This document shows, in pieces, positions 27,990 through 35,640 of a stretch of 64,000 bases of DNA; position 1 is the first letter of the stretch, and each line of letters begins with the position of its first letter. The position numbers and the translations under genes are program-made. Origin of the DNA: Corynebacterium capitovis DSM 44611 (lineage in GTDB: Bacteria > Actinomycetota > Actinomycetes > Mycobacteriales > Mycobacteriaceae); NCBI RefSeq assembly GCF_030440535.1, contig NZ_CP047117.1, forward strand, positions 1,116,001 through 1,180,000, given 5' to 3'. Below the pieces are notes generated by a model that was not told the DNA's origin, searched no databases, and saw only the letters and a list, made by a program, of their open reading frames with translations.

Positions 27990-28874
27990 ATGACCGATAC
28001 CACCGTGAAATCTGGACTGGCCCAAATGCTCAAGGGCGGGGTGATCATGGACGTCGTCACGCCCGAGCAGGCTCGCATCGCCGAAGATGCCGGCGCCGTG
28101 GCCGTCATGGCGCTCGAGCGCGTGCCCGCCGACATCCGCGCCCAGGGCGGGGTGGCCCGCATGTCGGACCCCGACCTCATCGAAGCGATCACCTTTGCCG
28201 TGGATATTCCCGTCATGGCCAAGGCCCGCATCGGCCACACGGTCGAGGCCCGCATCCTCGAGCACCTCGGCGTCGACTACATCGACGAGTCCGAGGTGTT
28301 AAGCCCCGCCGACTACGTCAACCACATTGACAAGCGCCCCTTCACCGTGCCCTTCGTGTGCGGGGCCACCAACTTGGGCGAAGCTTTGCGACGCATCAAC
28401 GAGGGCGCCGCCATGATCCGCTCCAAGGGCGAGGCCGGCACCGGGGATGTCTCCGAGGCCACCAAGCACATCCGCACCATCAAGGCGGAGATTGCCAAGC
28501 TCCAGTCCCTGTGGAACTCCAGCCGCGATGAGCTCTACGTCGCCGCCAAGGAGCTCCAGGCGCCCTACGACCTCGTCGCATACGTTGCCGAGCACGGAGA
28601 GCTGCCGGTGGTGCTGTTCACCGCGGGCGGTGTGGCGACGCCTGCCGACGCCGCTTTGATGATGCAGCTCGGCGCCGACGGCGTCTTCGTCGGCTCCGGC
28701 ATCTTCAAGTCCGGCGACCCGGCCGCCCGCGCGGCGGCCATCGTGAAGGCCACCGCCGCCTGGGACGACATTGAGGCCGTCACGGAGGCCTCCCGCGGCC
28801 TCGGCGAGGCCATGGTGGGCATCAACGTCGCCGATGTCCCGGCGCCGCACCGCCTGGCGGAGCGCGGATGGTAA
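27990..28874 (+). CDS. pdxS: Pyridoxal 5'-phosphate synthase subunit PdxS
   Basis: Synthase subunit of the DXP-independent PLP pathway; makes PLP from ribose 5-phosphate, glyceraldehyde 3-phosphate and ammonia supplied by PdxT. The 294-residue beta/alpha barrel has [29 protein letters not shown] with the Schiff-base Lys78, [26 protein letters not shown] with the second-site region, and [12 protein letters not shown], the phosphate-binding loop. GGAAGG lies before the ATG. Its end overlaps pdxT by seven bases, so the two are co-translated. Confidence 0.97.
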   Translation: MTDTTVKSGLAQMLKGGVIMDVVTPEQARIAEDAGAVAVMALERVPADIRAQGGVARMSDPDLIEAITFAVDIPVMAKARIGHTVEARILEHLGVDYIDESEVLSPADYVNHIDKRPFTVPFVCGATNLGEALRRINEGAAMIRSKGEAGTGDVSEATKHIRTIKAEIAKLQSLWNSSRDELYVAAKELQAPYDLVAYVAEHGELPVVLFTAGGVATPADAALMMQLGADGVFVGSGIFKSGDPAARAAAIVKATAAWDDIEAVTEASRGLGEAMVGINVADVPAPHRLAERGW

Positions 28875-29425
28875 GGATCGGCGTCCTCGCACTACAGGGC
28901 GGGGTGCGCGAGCACGCAGAGATGCTTGAATCCCTTGGCGCCGAGGTTGTGCTGCTGCGCCGCTTCGAAGACGTCGACGGCCTGGTCATCCCGGGAGGCG
29001 AGTCCTCGACAATCGATCGGCTACTGCGCATCTTCGGCCAGCGCGAAACCTTCGCCGCAGCGCTGCGTGACGGGCTTCCGGTGCTCGGCACGTGCGCGGG
29101 GCTTATCGCGCTGGCCACCGAGATCGAGGACCCGGCGCCGGGGCAGGAGGGCCTGGGCGTGATCCCGATGCGAGTGCGCCGCAACGCGTTCGGGCGTCAG
29201 GTCAAGAGCGCGGTCGAGGAGATCGATACCGCCTACGGCACGGTGCGCGCCGCCTACATCCGCGCGCCGGAGGTCTTAAGTGTCGGCGACGGGGTCGAGG
29301 TCATCGCCACCAAGGGCGTGCGGATCGTGGGCGTCGAGACGCACAGCGCTCTGGCGGTGAGCTTCCACCCGGAGCTGACGGGGGATACGACGATCCACGC
29401 GAGGTTTGTGGAAAAGGTAGCCTGA
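28868..29425 (+). CDS. pdxT: PLP synthase glutaminase subunit PdxT
   Basis: Class I glutamine amidotransferase that releases ammonia into PdxS. The 185-residue protein begins [15 protein letters not shown], has the oxyanion [10 protein letters not shown] motif, nucleophile Cys76 in GTCAGL, and His167/Glu169 in VSFHPEL, which complete the triad. It overlaps the 3' end of pdxS. Only five bases separate it from dop, so pupylation genes downstream may receive read-through from the pdx promoter. Confidence 0.97.
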   Translation: MVRIGVLALQGGVREHAEMLESLGAEVVLLRRFEDVDGLVIPGGESSTIDRLLRIFGQRETFAAALRDGLPVLGTCAGLIALATEIEDPAPGQEGLGVIPMRVRRNAFGRQVKSAVEEIDTAYGTVRAAYIRAPEVLSVGDGVEVIATKGVRIVGVETHSALAVSFHPELTGDTTIHARFVEKVA

Positions 29426-29430
29426 GGCGC

Positions 29431-30921
29431 ATGGCGCGCTACATGGGCACAGAGACCGAATACGGCATCACCTCGCCGAACGACCCGACTTTGAGCCCGA
29501 TTGTCACCTCGACCCACGCCGTCGTCGCCTACGCCGCGATGCGGACCACGGCGCGCTCCCGCTGGGACTACGAGGCCGAGCACCCCTTGAAAGACGCCCG
29601 CGGGTTCGACCTCAAGCGCTACCACACGGTGCCCGTAGTCGACGCCAATGCGATGGGAGTGGCCAACGTCGTCACGGCTAGCGGTGCCCGTTTCTACGTC
29701 GACCACGCGCACCCGGAGTACTCCTCGCCGGAAGTGTCAAACGCGTGGGACGCGATGATCTACGACGTCGCGGGGGACGTTGTGCTGGGCCGCGCCGCAA
29801 CCACCATCGCGGACCTGTATAAACAGGGCGCGAGCGTGTTGAAGGACACGGCCCCGTGCCCGCCGCTGACGTTCTACAAGAACAACGTGGACGGCAAGGG
29901 GGCGTCGTACGGCAGCCACGAGAACTACCAGTACTCTCGGCACACTGATTTCGCCGTGCTCACCCGGTCGCTCATACCTTTTTTCGTCACGCGCCAGGTC
30001 ATCATCGGTGCGGGGCGCGTTGGGATCGGGCAGGAGGGGGAAAAAGAGGGCTTCCAGATCTCGCAGCGCGCCGATTACTTCGAACAGGAAGTGAGTCTCG
30101 AGACGACGCTCAACCGCGGCATCGTCAACACCCGCGACGAACCCCATGCCGACGAGCGCGAATACCGCCGCCTTCACGTCATTGTTGGCGACGCGAATAT
30201 GAGCCAGCACGCGATCTTCCTCAAGCTCGGCATGACCAAACTCGTTCTCGATGCCATCGAAGACGAGGTCGACTTCCGAGACCTCTCGCTCGTAGATGCC
30301 GTCGCGGACATCAAGCGCGTCTCTCACGACCCGCGCTGCACGCGGGAGCTTGTGCTTGCCGACGGCAGGAGGCTCACCGCCATCGCCATCCAACGCGAAT
30401 ACCGCGCCCGGTGCCGGGCGCGCGATGACGTCGACAAGCGAGTGCTCGAACTATGGGGTGAGATTCTCGATGACTTGGAGCGCGACCCTCTGTCCACAGC
30501 CGACCGGCTTGACTGGACAGCGAAGTGGGCACTGATTCGGGGGTTTACAGCTCGCGGTGTGGACATTGGCGACCCCAAGTTGAAAGCGCTAGACCTGCGC
30601 TATGCGGACATCGACCCAGCTTCTTCCCTTTATCACGCGCTCGTGCGGCGCGGCCGAATGCGTACCCTCGTCGATTCCGCCACGATCGAGCGGGCCGCCG
30701 ATACGCCCCCGGCTGATACCCGCGCGTGGCTTCGCGGCACCCTGAGTAGGAACTACGGGGAACACATCATCGCTTCGAGCTGGCAGTCCATCCTGTTCGA
30801 TACCGCTGGCGGGCCGCGCCGGGTGAACATCGACGACGTTGGCGGCTACACGCGCGAGCGGATAACGCTGGGCGACAACATGTCTGTCGAGCAGCTCATC
30901 GCCACCATAGAAGCCGGTTAG
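29431..30921 (+). CDS. dop: Depupylase/deamidase of Pup
   Basis: Removes Pup from tagged proteins and, where Pup ends in Gln, deamidates it. The 496-residue carboxylate-amine-ligase fold starts MARYMGTETEYGITSP with the nucleotide-binding ETEYG. Catalytic Asp91 is in FYVDHAHPEYSSPE, the counterpart of Asp95 in M. tuberculosis. ENYQYSR and NTRDEPHAD are further family blocks. Because Pup here already ends in Glu, its role should be depupylation. TAGCCT (29418-29423) lies seven bases before the ATG, so a separate leaderless start within the pdxT-dop junction is possible. Confidence 0.96.
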   Translation: MARYMGTETEYGITSPNDPTLSPIVTSTHAVVAYAAMRTTARSRWDYEAEHPLKDARGFDLKRYHTVPVVDANAMGVANVVTASGARFYVDHAHPEYSSPEVSNAWDAMIYDVAGDVVLGRAATTIADLYKQGASVLKDTAPCPPLTFYKNNVDGKGASYGSHENYQYSRHTDFAVLTRSLIPFFVTRQVIIGAGRVGIGQEGEKEGFQISQRADYFEQEVSLETTLNRGIVNTRDEPHADEREYRRLHVIVGDANMSQHAIFLKLGMTKLVLDAIEDEVDFRDLSLVDAVADIKRVSHDPRCTRELVLADGRRLTAIAIQREYRARCRARDDVDKRVLELWGEILDDLERDPLSTADRLDWTAKWALIRGFTARGVDIGDPKLKALDLRYADIDPASSLYHALVRRGRMRTLVDSATIERAADTPPADTRAWLRGTLSRNYGEHIIASSWQSILFDTAGGPRRVNIDDVGGYTRERITLGDNMSVEQLIATIEAG

Positions 30922-30930
30922 GGTAGGAGT

Positions 30931-31113
30931 ATGGCGACACAACAACAGCAGCACACCGCCGGAGGCGGCGACGACCGCGGTGAAGCAACCGAGGCGGGTC
31001 AAGCGCAGCTCGACACAACTGAAGCAGTCGACTTGCTCGACGAAATCGACTCGCTGTTAGGCGAGAACAGCGAGGAATTCGTCCGCTCCTACGTGCAAAA
31101 AGGCGGGGAGTAG
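30931..31113 (+). CDS. pup: Prokaryotic ubiquitin-like protein Pup, Glu-ended
   Basis: A 60-residue disordered modifier attached by PafA to lysines of target proteins. The N-terminal half is Gln/Gly-rich; the C-terminal half holds the helix that contacts ARC (EAVDLLDEIDSLL) and the end SYVQKGGE. The last residue is Glu, not Gln, so it can be conjugated without prior deamidation, as reported for C. glutamicum. TAGGGT (30919-30924) is six bases before the ATG. pafA follows at five bases with no prcBA between, in contrast to mycobacteria. Confidence 0.97.
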   Translation: MATQQQQHTAGGGDDRGEATEAGQAQLDTTEAVDLLDEIDSLLGENSEEFVRSYVQKGGE

Positions 31114-31118
31114 CCAGC

Positions 31119-32486
31119 GTGCCCGCCGTATACCTGCGCCGCATCGCCGGGGTGGAGACCGAGTTCGGAGTCACCGCGATGCGCGACGGCAAAGCCGTAC
31201 TCAGCCCGGAGGAAATCGCGCGCTACCTCTTTCGGCCGGTCGTCGCTCAACACCGAAGCTCGAACGTGTTCCTGCCCAACGGGTCGCGGTTATACCTCGA
31301 CGTGGGGGCGCACCCCGAGTACGCCACCGCTGAGTGCGACTCGGTCGCCCAGCTCGTCGCCCAAGACAAGGCGGGGGAGGTGATCTACGACCGACTGGCG
31401 CGCCGCGGCGAAGAGACGTTGGAAGCAGACGGCATCGGCGGATCCATCTATCTGTTCAAAAACAACGTCGATTCGCGCGGAAACTCCTACGGCGCGCACG
31501 AAAACTACCTCATCAGCAGGGAGCTAGCGCTCAAGAACCTGTCCCGGCAATTGCTGGCGTTTTTGATTACCCGCCAGCTCGTTTGCGGCGCCGGCCTGGT
31601 TAAAGACGGCACGTTCCTCCTGTCCCAGCGCGCGGATCAAGTATGGGAGGCCGTCTCCTCGGCCACGACGCGGACTCGGCCAATTATCAACACGCGCGAC
31701 GAACCGCACGGAGATTCGCACCGTTTCCGTAGGATGCATGTCATCGTTGGGGACTCGAACATGTCGGAGACGACGTGTGCGCTGAAAATGGGCTCCACTC
31801 AGCTTGTTCTGGAGATGCTCGAGGCCGACGTGGACCTGCCGGATTTCGAGTTGGCCGACCCCATCTCGCACATCCGCGATATCGCTGCAGACCCCACGGG
31901 GGGCACCGTACTGAACTTGAAGCGCGGTGGCACGGTTAGCGCCGTCGAGGTGCAGCGCGCCACTGTCGACGCGGCTCGAAGCTGGCTCGGCGACCGAGGA
32001 GGCGAACTCGAGCGCGTCGTCGATTTGTGGGACAGGGCGGTGACAGCGGTGGAGACCCAGGATTTCCGCGGAGTGGAGACCGACATTGACTGGGTGATTA
32101 AACGCAGGTTGCTGGATCAGTTTCGGACGCGCCTCGGGTGCGACTGGGACCACCCGAAACTCGCCCACCTTGATCTCGCCTACCACGACATCCGTCGAGA
32201 CCGGGGGTTGTTCTATCTTTTGCAAAGCCGTGGCCGCGCGGCGCGGTGGGTGAGCGATGCCGACATCGAGCACGCTGTCGAGCACGCGCCAGACACGACC
32301 CGCGCCCGATCGCGTGGCCGGTTCGTCTCTGCCGCTCAAGCGAAGGGTGCCGAGTACAACGCCGACTGGGTGCGCCTCAAGCTCAACCGACCCGAGCCCC
32401 GCACAGTCGAGCTGCTCGACCCGTTTGAGTCGCACAACGAGAGCGTGGACCGGCTCATCGAGGACATCGAAGCGGGGCACCCGTGA
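31119..32486 (+). CDS. pafA: Pup ligase PafA
   Basis: ATP-dependent ligase that joins the C-terminal Glu side chain of Pup to substrate lysines. The 455-residue protein is a paralogue of Dop: RRIAGVETEFGVTA start, catalytic Asp61 in RLYLDVGAHPEYATAE, KNNVDSRGNSYGAHENYL and NTRDEPHGDSHRFRR blocks. It lacks the Dop loop. The GTG at 31119 fits the M-x-R-R-I-x-G-x-E-T-E start of the family. It overlaps pafB by four bases, part of a tight operon. Confidence 0.97.
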   Translation: MPAVYLRRIAGVETEFGVTAMRDGKAVLSPEEIARYLFRPVVAQHRSSNVFLPNGSRLYLDVGAHPEYATAECDSVAQLVAQDKAGEVIYDRLARRGEETLEADGIGGSIYLFKNNVDSRGNSYGAHENYLISRELALKNLSRQLLAFLITRQLVCGAGLVKDGTFLLSQRADQVWEAVSSATTRTRPIINTRDEPHGDSHRFRRMHVIVGDSNMSETTCALKMGSTQLVLEMLEADVDLPDFELADPISHIRDIAADPTGGTVLNLKRGGTVSAVEVQRATVDAARSWLGDRGGELERVVDLWDRAVTAVETQDFRGVETDIDWVIKRRLLDQFRTRLGCDWDHPKLAHLDLAYHDIRRDRGLFYLLQSRGRAARWVSDADIEHAVEHAPDTTRARSRGRFVSAAQAKGAEYNADWVRLKLNRPEPRTVELLDPFESHNESVDRLIEDIEAGHP

Positions 32487-33436
32487 ACACACGCCCGGCG
32501 GGAGAGGACGCCGCGATCCGGAGACTGACCAACCTCACATTCGCCCTACTGGGTTCGCCCCGGCCCCGCGACTTCGCGTGGATCCAAGCCCACGTCGAGG
32601 GTTACGAAGGCCGCGGGCCGGGCGCTCTCCAACGCCAAATCGCCCGAGACGTCAAGACGATCCGCCGTGCGGGTGTGCCCGCGCGCGCCGACGGGGGGCT
32701 CGTATGGGTGGATAAAGATGCCTACGAGCTGCCCGCGATTGCGTTTACCGACGAGGAGGCGACGGTCCTCGGCCTCGCCGGGGAATTGGGGCAGGGAACG
32801 AGCCTCGGGGCTTTCGCTCGATCGGGCTGGGTCAAGCTGGCGGCCTCCGGAGTCACGCGCTCTTTCGATAGTCCCGCACTCGCCTCCGCCGACAATGACG
32901 TCCTTCGCCTCGACGCCACCGTCGTGCGTGACGTGACTGCCTGCGTGCGCGGCCAGGAGCGAATGGTATTCGACTACGCCCCAGCCGCAGGAGCACCCAC
33001 CCAGACCCGAGTGATGGACCCCTGGGGCATTGTCGCGCTGAACAACCGGGCGTACGTCGTCGGGTTCGACCCGGAGCGAGAGCAGGTGCGGGTATTTCGT
33101 GCCAAACGTGTCACCAACGTGCGGCGAGCCGGCTACTCGGGGCCATTCCATCAGCCGAACCGTCCCCTCGCCGAGATTGTGCGAGAGACGCTGCGTGGGC
33201 CGGTCACCGACGCGCGCCTCACCCTCGCCCGGGTCGATGCGGAGCTCGGGGAGCTATCAGAGCGCGGGCGCCGGGAGGGCAGCGAAGTCGTGTTCACGTC
33301 AGTGGAGCGCGACTGGCTTGTGCGGACCGTTGCGAGCGTGGCCACGGACATCGCCGCGATCGAGCCAAAGGACGTGCGCGACGACGTCGTGACGCTGCTT
33401 AGCCACGCCCGCGGGACCTCCGAAGGGGTGAACTGA
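32483..33436 (+). CDS. pafB: WYL-domain regulator PafB
   Basis: One half of the PafB-PafC transcription activator that runs the LexA-independent DNA-damage response in mycobacteria. The 317-residue protein has an N-terminal HTH (about 10-75: ALLGSPRPRDFAWIQAHV, QRQIARDVKTIRRAGVP), a WYL domain (about 150-230, ending RVFRAKRVTNVRR) and a C-terminal WCX region. The GTG at 32483 overlaps the pafA stop, and its own TGA overlaps the ATG of pafC, so all three are translationally coupled. Confidence 0.93.
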   Translation: MNTRPAGEDAAIRRLTNLTFALLGSPRPRDFAWIQAHVEGYEGRGPGALQRQIARDVKTIRRAGVPARADGGLVWVDKDAYELPAIAFTDEEATVLGLAGELGQGTSLGAFARSGWVKLAASGVTRSFDSPALASADNDVLRLDATVVRDVTACVRGQERMVFDYAPAAGAPTQTRVMDPWGIVALNNRAYVVGFDPEREQVRVFRAKRVTNVRRAGYSGPFHQPNRPLAEIVRETLRGPVTDARLTLARVDAELGELSERGRREGSEVVFTSVERDWLVRTVASVATDIAAIEPKDVRDDVVTLLSHARGTSEGVN

Positions 33437-34374
33437 TGGATAGCCCCAAGAAGCTCGAAGGGCTGGTGCGCTCACTCAATCTCATCCCCTATCTGCGCAC
33501 CCACACCGCGGCGACGCCAATGGAAATCGCGCGCGACCTGGGATCGACTCATCAGCAGGTGATGGACGACCTCTCCCGCCTCAGCCTGTCGGGGGTGGGC
33601 AGGGGCCCGGGGGAATTGATCGATCTCGTCGCTTCGTGGACGGGCATCACGCTTATCGACGATCAAGGCCTCAACCGGCCACTTCGGCTCACACCCACCG
33701 AGGCCAACGCTTTGCTCCTCACGCTGGAGTCCTTAGAGACAATGCCCGGCCTCGTCGATACGAAGGCTGTGACGTCCGCGGCGGAGAAGATTCGGAAGGT
33801 AGTCGCTGGGTCCGGGGTATCAGATGCCGTCCATCCGGCGGAGCCCGGCCCGGCAGCCGCCGTGGCCGAGGCGGTTGCGGTGAAGCACAAGCTTGAGTTG
33901 GTGTATTACTCCGCGTCGTCCGACACGACCTCCACACGAAGAGTTACGCCTGTCAACCTATTTCACCGGGATAGTGAGACGTACCTGAGAGCTGTTGAGG
34001 ACGATGTGGTCAAAACTTTCCGCCTTGACCGCGTGCGGGCGGCGACTGTCCTGGATGCCCCGGCACCGCCTGAAGTGATATCCCGCGCGGGCGGTTTTGA
34101 CGCGCGTGATCCGTTTGGTTTCTCCGACGCGGCACGCGCCCGCGTCGAGGTGCGTCGCGAGGCGACGTGGCTGGCCGATTATTGGGAGATTGACCTGGAG
34201 GTTTCCGCACCTGCTCGCGAGGGATGGGTAAGCGCCGAGATTCCCTACGGCACCGTCGAATGGCTTATCAGGTTTTGCCTCGCTCAGGCTGACCGCGTGG
34301 TTCTTCGGCACCCCGCAGACGTCGCGGAAGAGGTTGCGCGTCGGGCGCGGTTGGCGGCGGAGAGGTTAAGATAG
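33436..34374 (+). CDS. pafC: WYL-domain regulator PafC
   Basis: Partner of PafB in the heterodimeric damage-response activator. The 312-residue protein has an N-terminal HTH (about 8-60: SLNLIPYLRTHTAATPMEIA), a WYL domain (about 145-215: LELVYYSASSDTTSTRRVTP and KTFRLDRVRAATVL) and a C-terminal WCX domain. In other actinobacteria the WYL domains bind single-stranded DNA or similar ligands to switch the regulator on. The ATG overlaps the pafB TGA by one base. Confidence 0.93.
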   Translation: MDSPKKLEGLVRSLNLIPYLRTHTAATPMEIARDLGSTHQQVMDDLSRLSLSGVGRGPGELIDLVASWTGITLIDDQGLNRPLRLTPTEANALLLTLESLETMPGLVDTKAVTSAAEKIRKVVAGSGVSDAVHPAEPGPAAAVAEAVAVKHKLELVYYSASSDTTSTRRVTPVNLFHRDSETYLRAVEDDVVKTFRLDRVRAATVLDAPAPPEVISRAGGFDARDPFGFSDAARARVEVRREATWLADYWEIDLEVSAPAREGWVSAEIPYGTVEWLIRFCLAQADRVVLRHPADVAEEVARRARLAAERLR

Positions 34375-34414
34375 GTCGATGCAACGCCGGACGGCGCCCG
34401 CAGAAAGGAAAATT

Positions 34415-34693
34415 ATGGCGAACCTAGGTTGGACCGAGATTCTCATCATCTTGGCCATCATCCTGCTTCTTTTCGGAGCAAACAAGTTGCCGGACCTCGC
34501 GCGGTCTATGGGACGCTCCGCGCGGATTTTTAAGTCCGAGGTGAAGGAAATGCGCAACGACGATGCCGTGGTTGAGGCCGCAGCGCCTACCGATCGCCCG
34601 GCGGAGCTCCCGAAGAGCGAGGTGCCTCAGACGAACCAGGAGACAAAGAGCGCCGAGACTTTTTGGGACCGGCCTGAGAACCAGCCTCGCTAA
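34415..34693 (+). CDS. tatA: Sec-independent translocase protein TatA
   Basis: Pore-forming subunit of the twin-arginine protein export system. The 92-residue protein has one N-terminal span (ILIILAIILLLFGANKLP), the FGxxKLP hinge and an amphipathic helix (DLARSMGRSARIFKSEV), then an acidic, disordered tail. I use the ATG at 34415, which has AGAAAGGA upstream; an earlier frame start at 34379 would put a basic extension before the membrane span. tatC follows at three bases. The position downstream of pafABC matches M. tuberculosis. Confidence 0.97.
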   Translation: MANLGWTEILIILAIILLLFGANKLPDLARSMGRSARIFKSEVKEMRNDDAVVEAAAPTDRPAELPKSEVPQTNQETKSAETFWDRPENQPR

Positions 34694-34696
34694 GCA

Positions 34697-35635
34697 GTGA
34701 GCACACCGACGCGCAAGCGGTGGACGCTCAAGCGGAAACCCAAAGACCCCGAGGGAAACATGTCCCTCGTCGAGCACCTGCAGGAGCTGAGACGGCGCGT
34801 TGTCATCTCCATGCTCGCCCTGCTCGCGGGCACCGTAGTCGGGTTCGTGTGGTATCAATCCGCGCCCGCGGGGTTGTTGCCGTTAGGAGAGATCATCCGT
34901 GGGCCGTATTGTAATCTCCCTGCTGACCTGCGGGCGGATTTCACGGGTGACGGGGAATGCCGGCTGCTAGCAACGACTCCGTTTGAGATGTTCATGCTCC
35001 GCCTCAAGGTCGGGTTCCTTGCCGGCATCGTCATGTCTTCACCGATCTGGTTAACCCAGATCTGGGCGTTTATTACGCCCGGCTTGCACCGCAACGAGAA
35101 GCGCTACACGTTCAGCTTTGTCACGCTGGCGGTGACGCTCTTTGTTCTCGGAGCGATGCTCGCGTACTTCGTCCTGGACAAGGGCCTCTACGTGCTCATG
35201 TCGATCGGTTCCGAGGTTCAAGTCGCGGCTCTGACGGGCCACGAGTACTACAGCTTCATGCTCAGTTTGATCGTCATCTTCGGCGTGAGCTTCGAACTTC
35301 CACTGGTCATCGTCATGCTCAATCTCGCGGGCCTCCTCCGCTACGAGCACGTTCGCGACAAACGACGCATGATCTCGGTAGGGCTGTTCATCTTCGCCGC
35401 GTTCATCACTCCTGGCCAGGACCCGTTCTCGATGATCGCCCTGGGTGCTGCGATGTCCCTGTTGGTCGAGTTGGCCTTCCAGTTCTGCCGCATCCGCGAC
35501 AAGAAAAAGTCCGCGCAGCGGCCCGCGTGGATGGATACCGACGACGAGTCTGCTTCCGGCCCCATCGCCGCGCCGGAGCCTGTCCAAGCGAGCCCACGCC
35601 CCGTACACGCCGACTATTTTCGAGACGTACTCTAG
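34697..35635 (+). CDS. tatC: Sec-independent translocase protein TatC
   Basis: Twin-arginine signal receptor of the Tat pathway, a polytopic membrane protein with six spans. The 312-residue sequence has MSLVEHLQELRRRVVIS, the conserved N-terminal recognition site, PFEMFMLRLKVG, the SPIWLTQIWAFITPGL block with the Pro-rich loop, and GVSFELPLVIVML. The C-terminal 60 residues are charged and probably cytoplasmic. The GTG at 34697 is three bases after tatA, forming a two-gene unit. Five bases after its stop comes helY. Confidence 0.96.
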   Translation: MSTPTRKRWTLKRKPKDPEGNMSLVEHLQELRRRVVISMLALLAGTVVGFVWYQSAPAGLLPLGEIIRGPYCNLPADLRADFTGDGECRLLATTPFEMFMLRLKVGFLAGIVMSSPIWLTQIWAFITPGLHRNEKRYTFSFVTLAVTLFVLGAMLAYFVLDKGLYVLMSIGSEVQVAALTGHEYYSFMLSLIVIFGVSFELPLVIVMLNLAGLLRYEHVRDKRRMISVGLFIFAAFITPGQDPFSMIALGAAMSLLVELAFQFCRIRDKKKSAQRPAWMDTDDESASGPIAAPEPVQASPRPVHADYFRDVL

Positions 35636-35640
35636 GGGGC

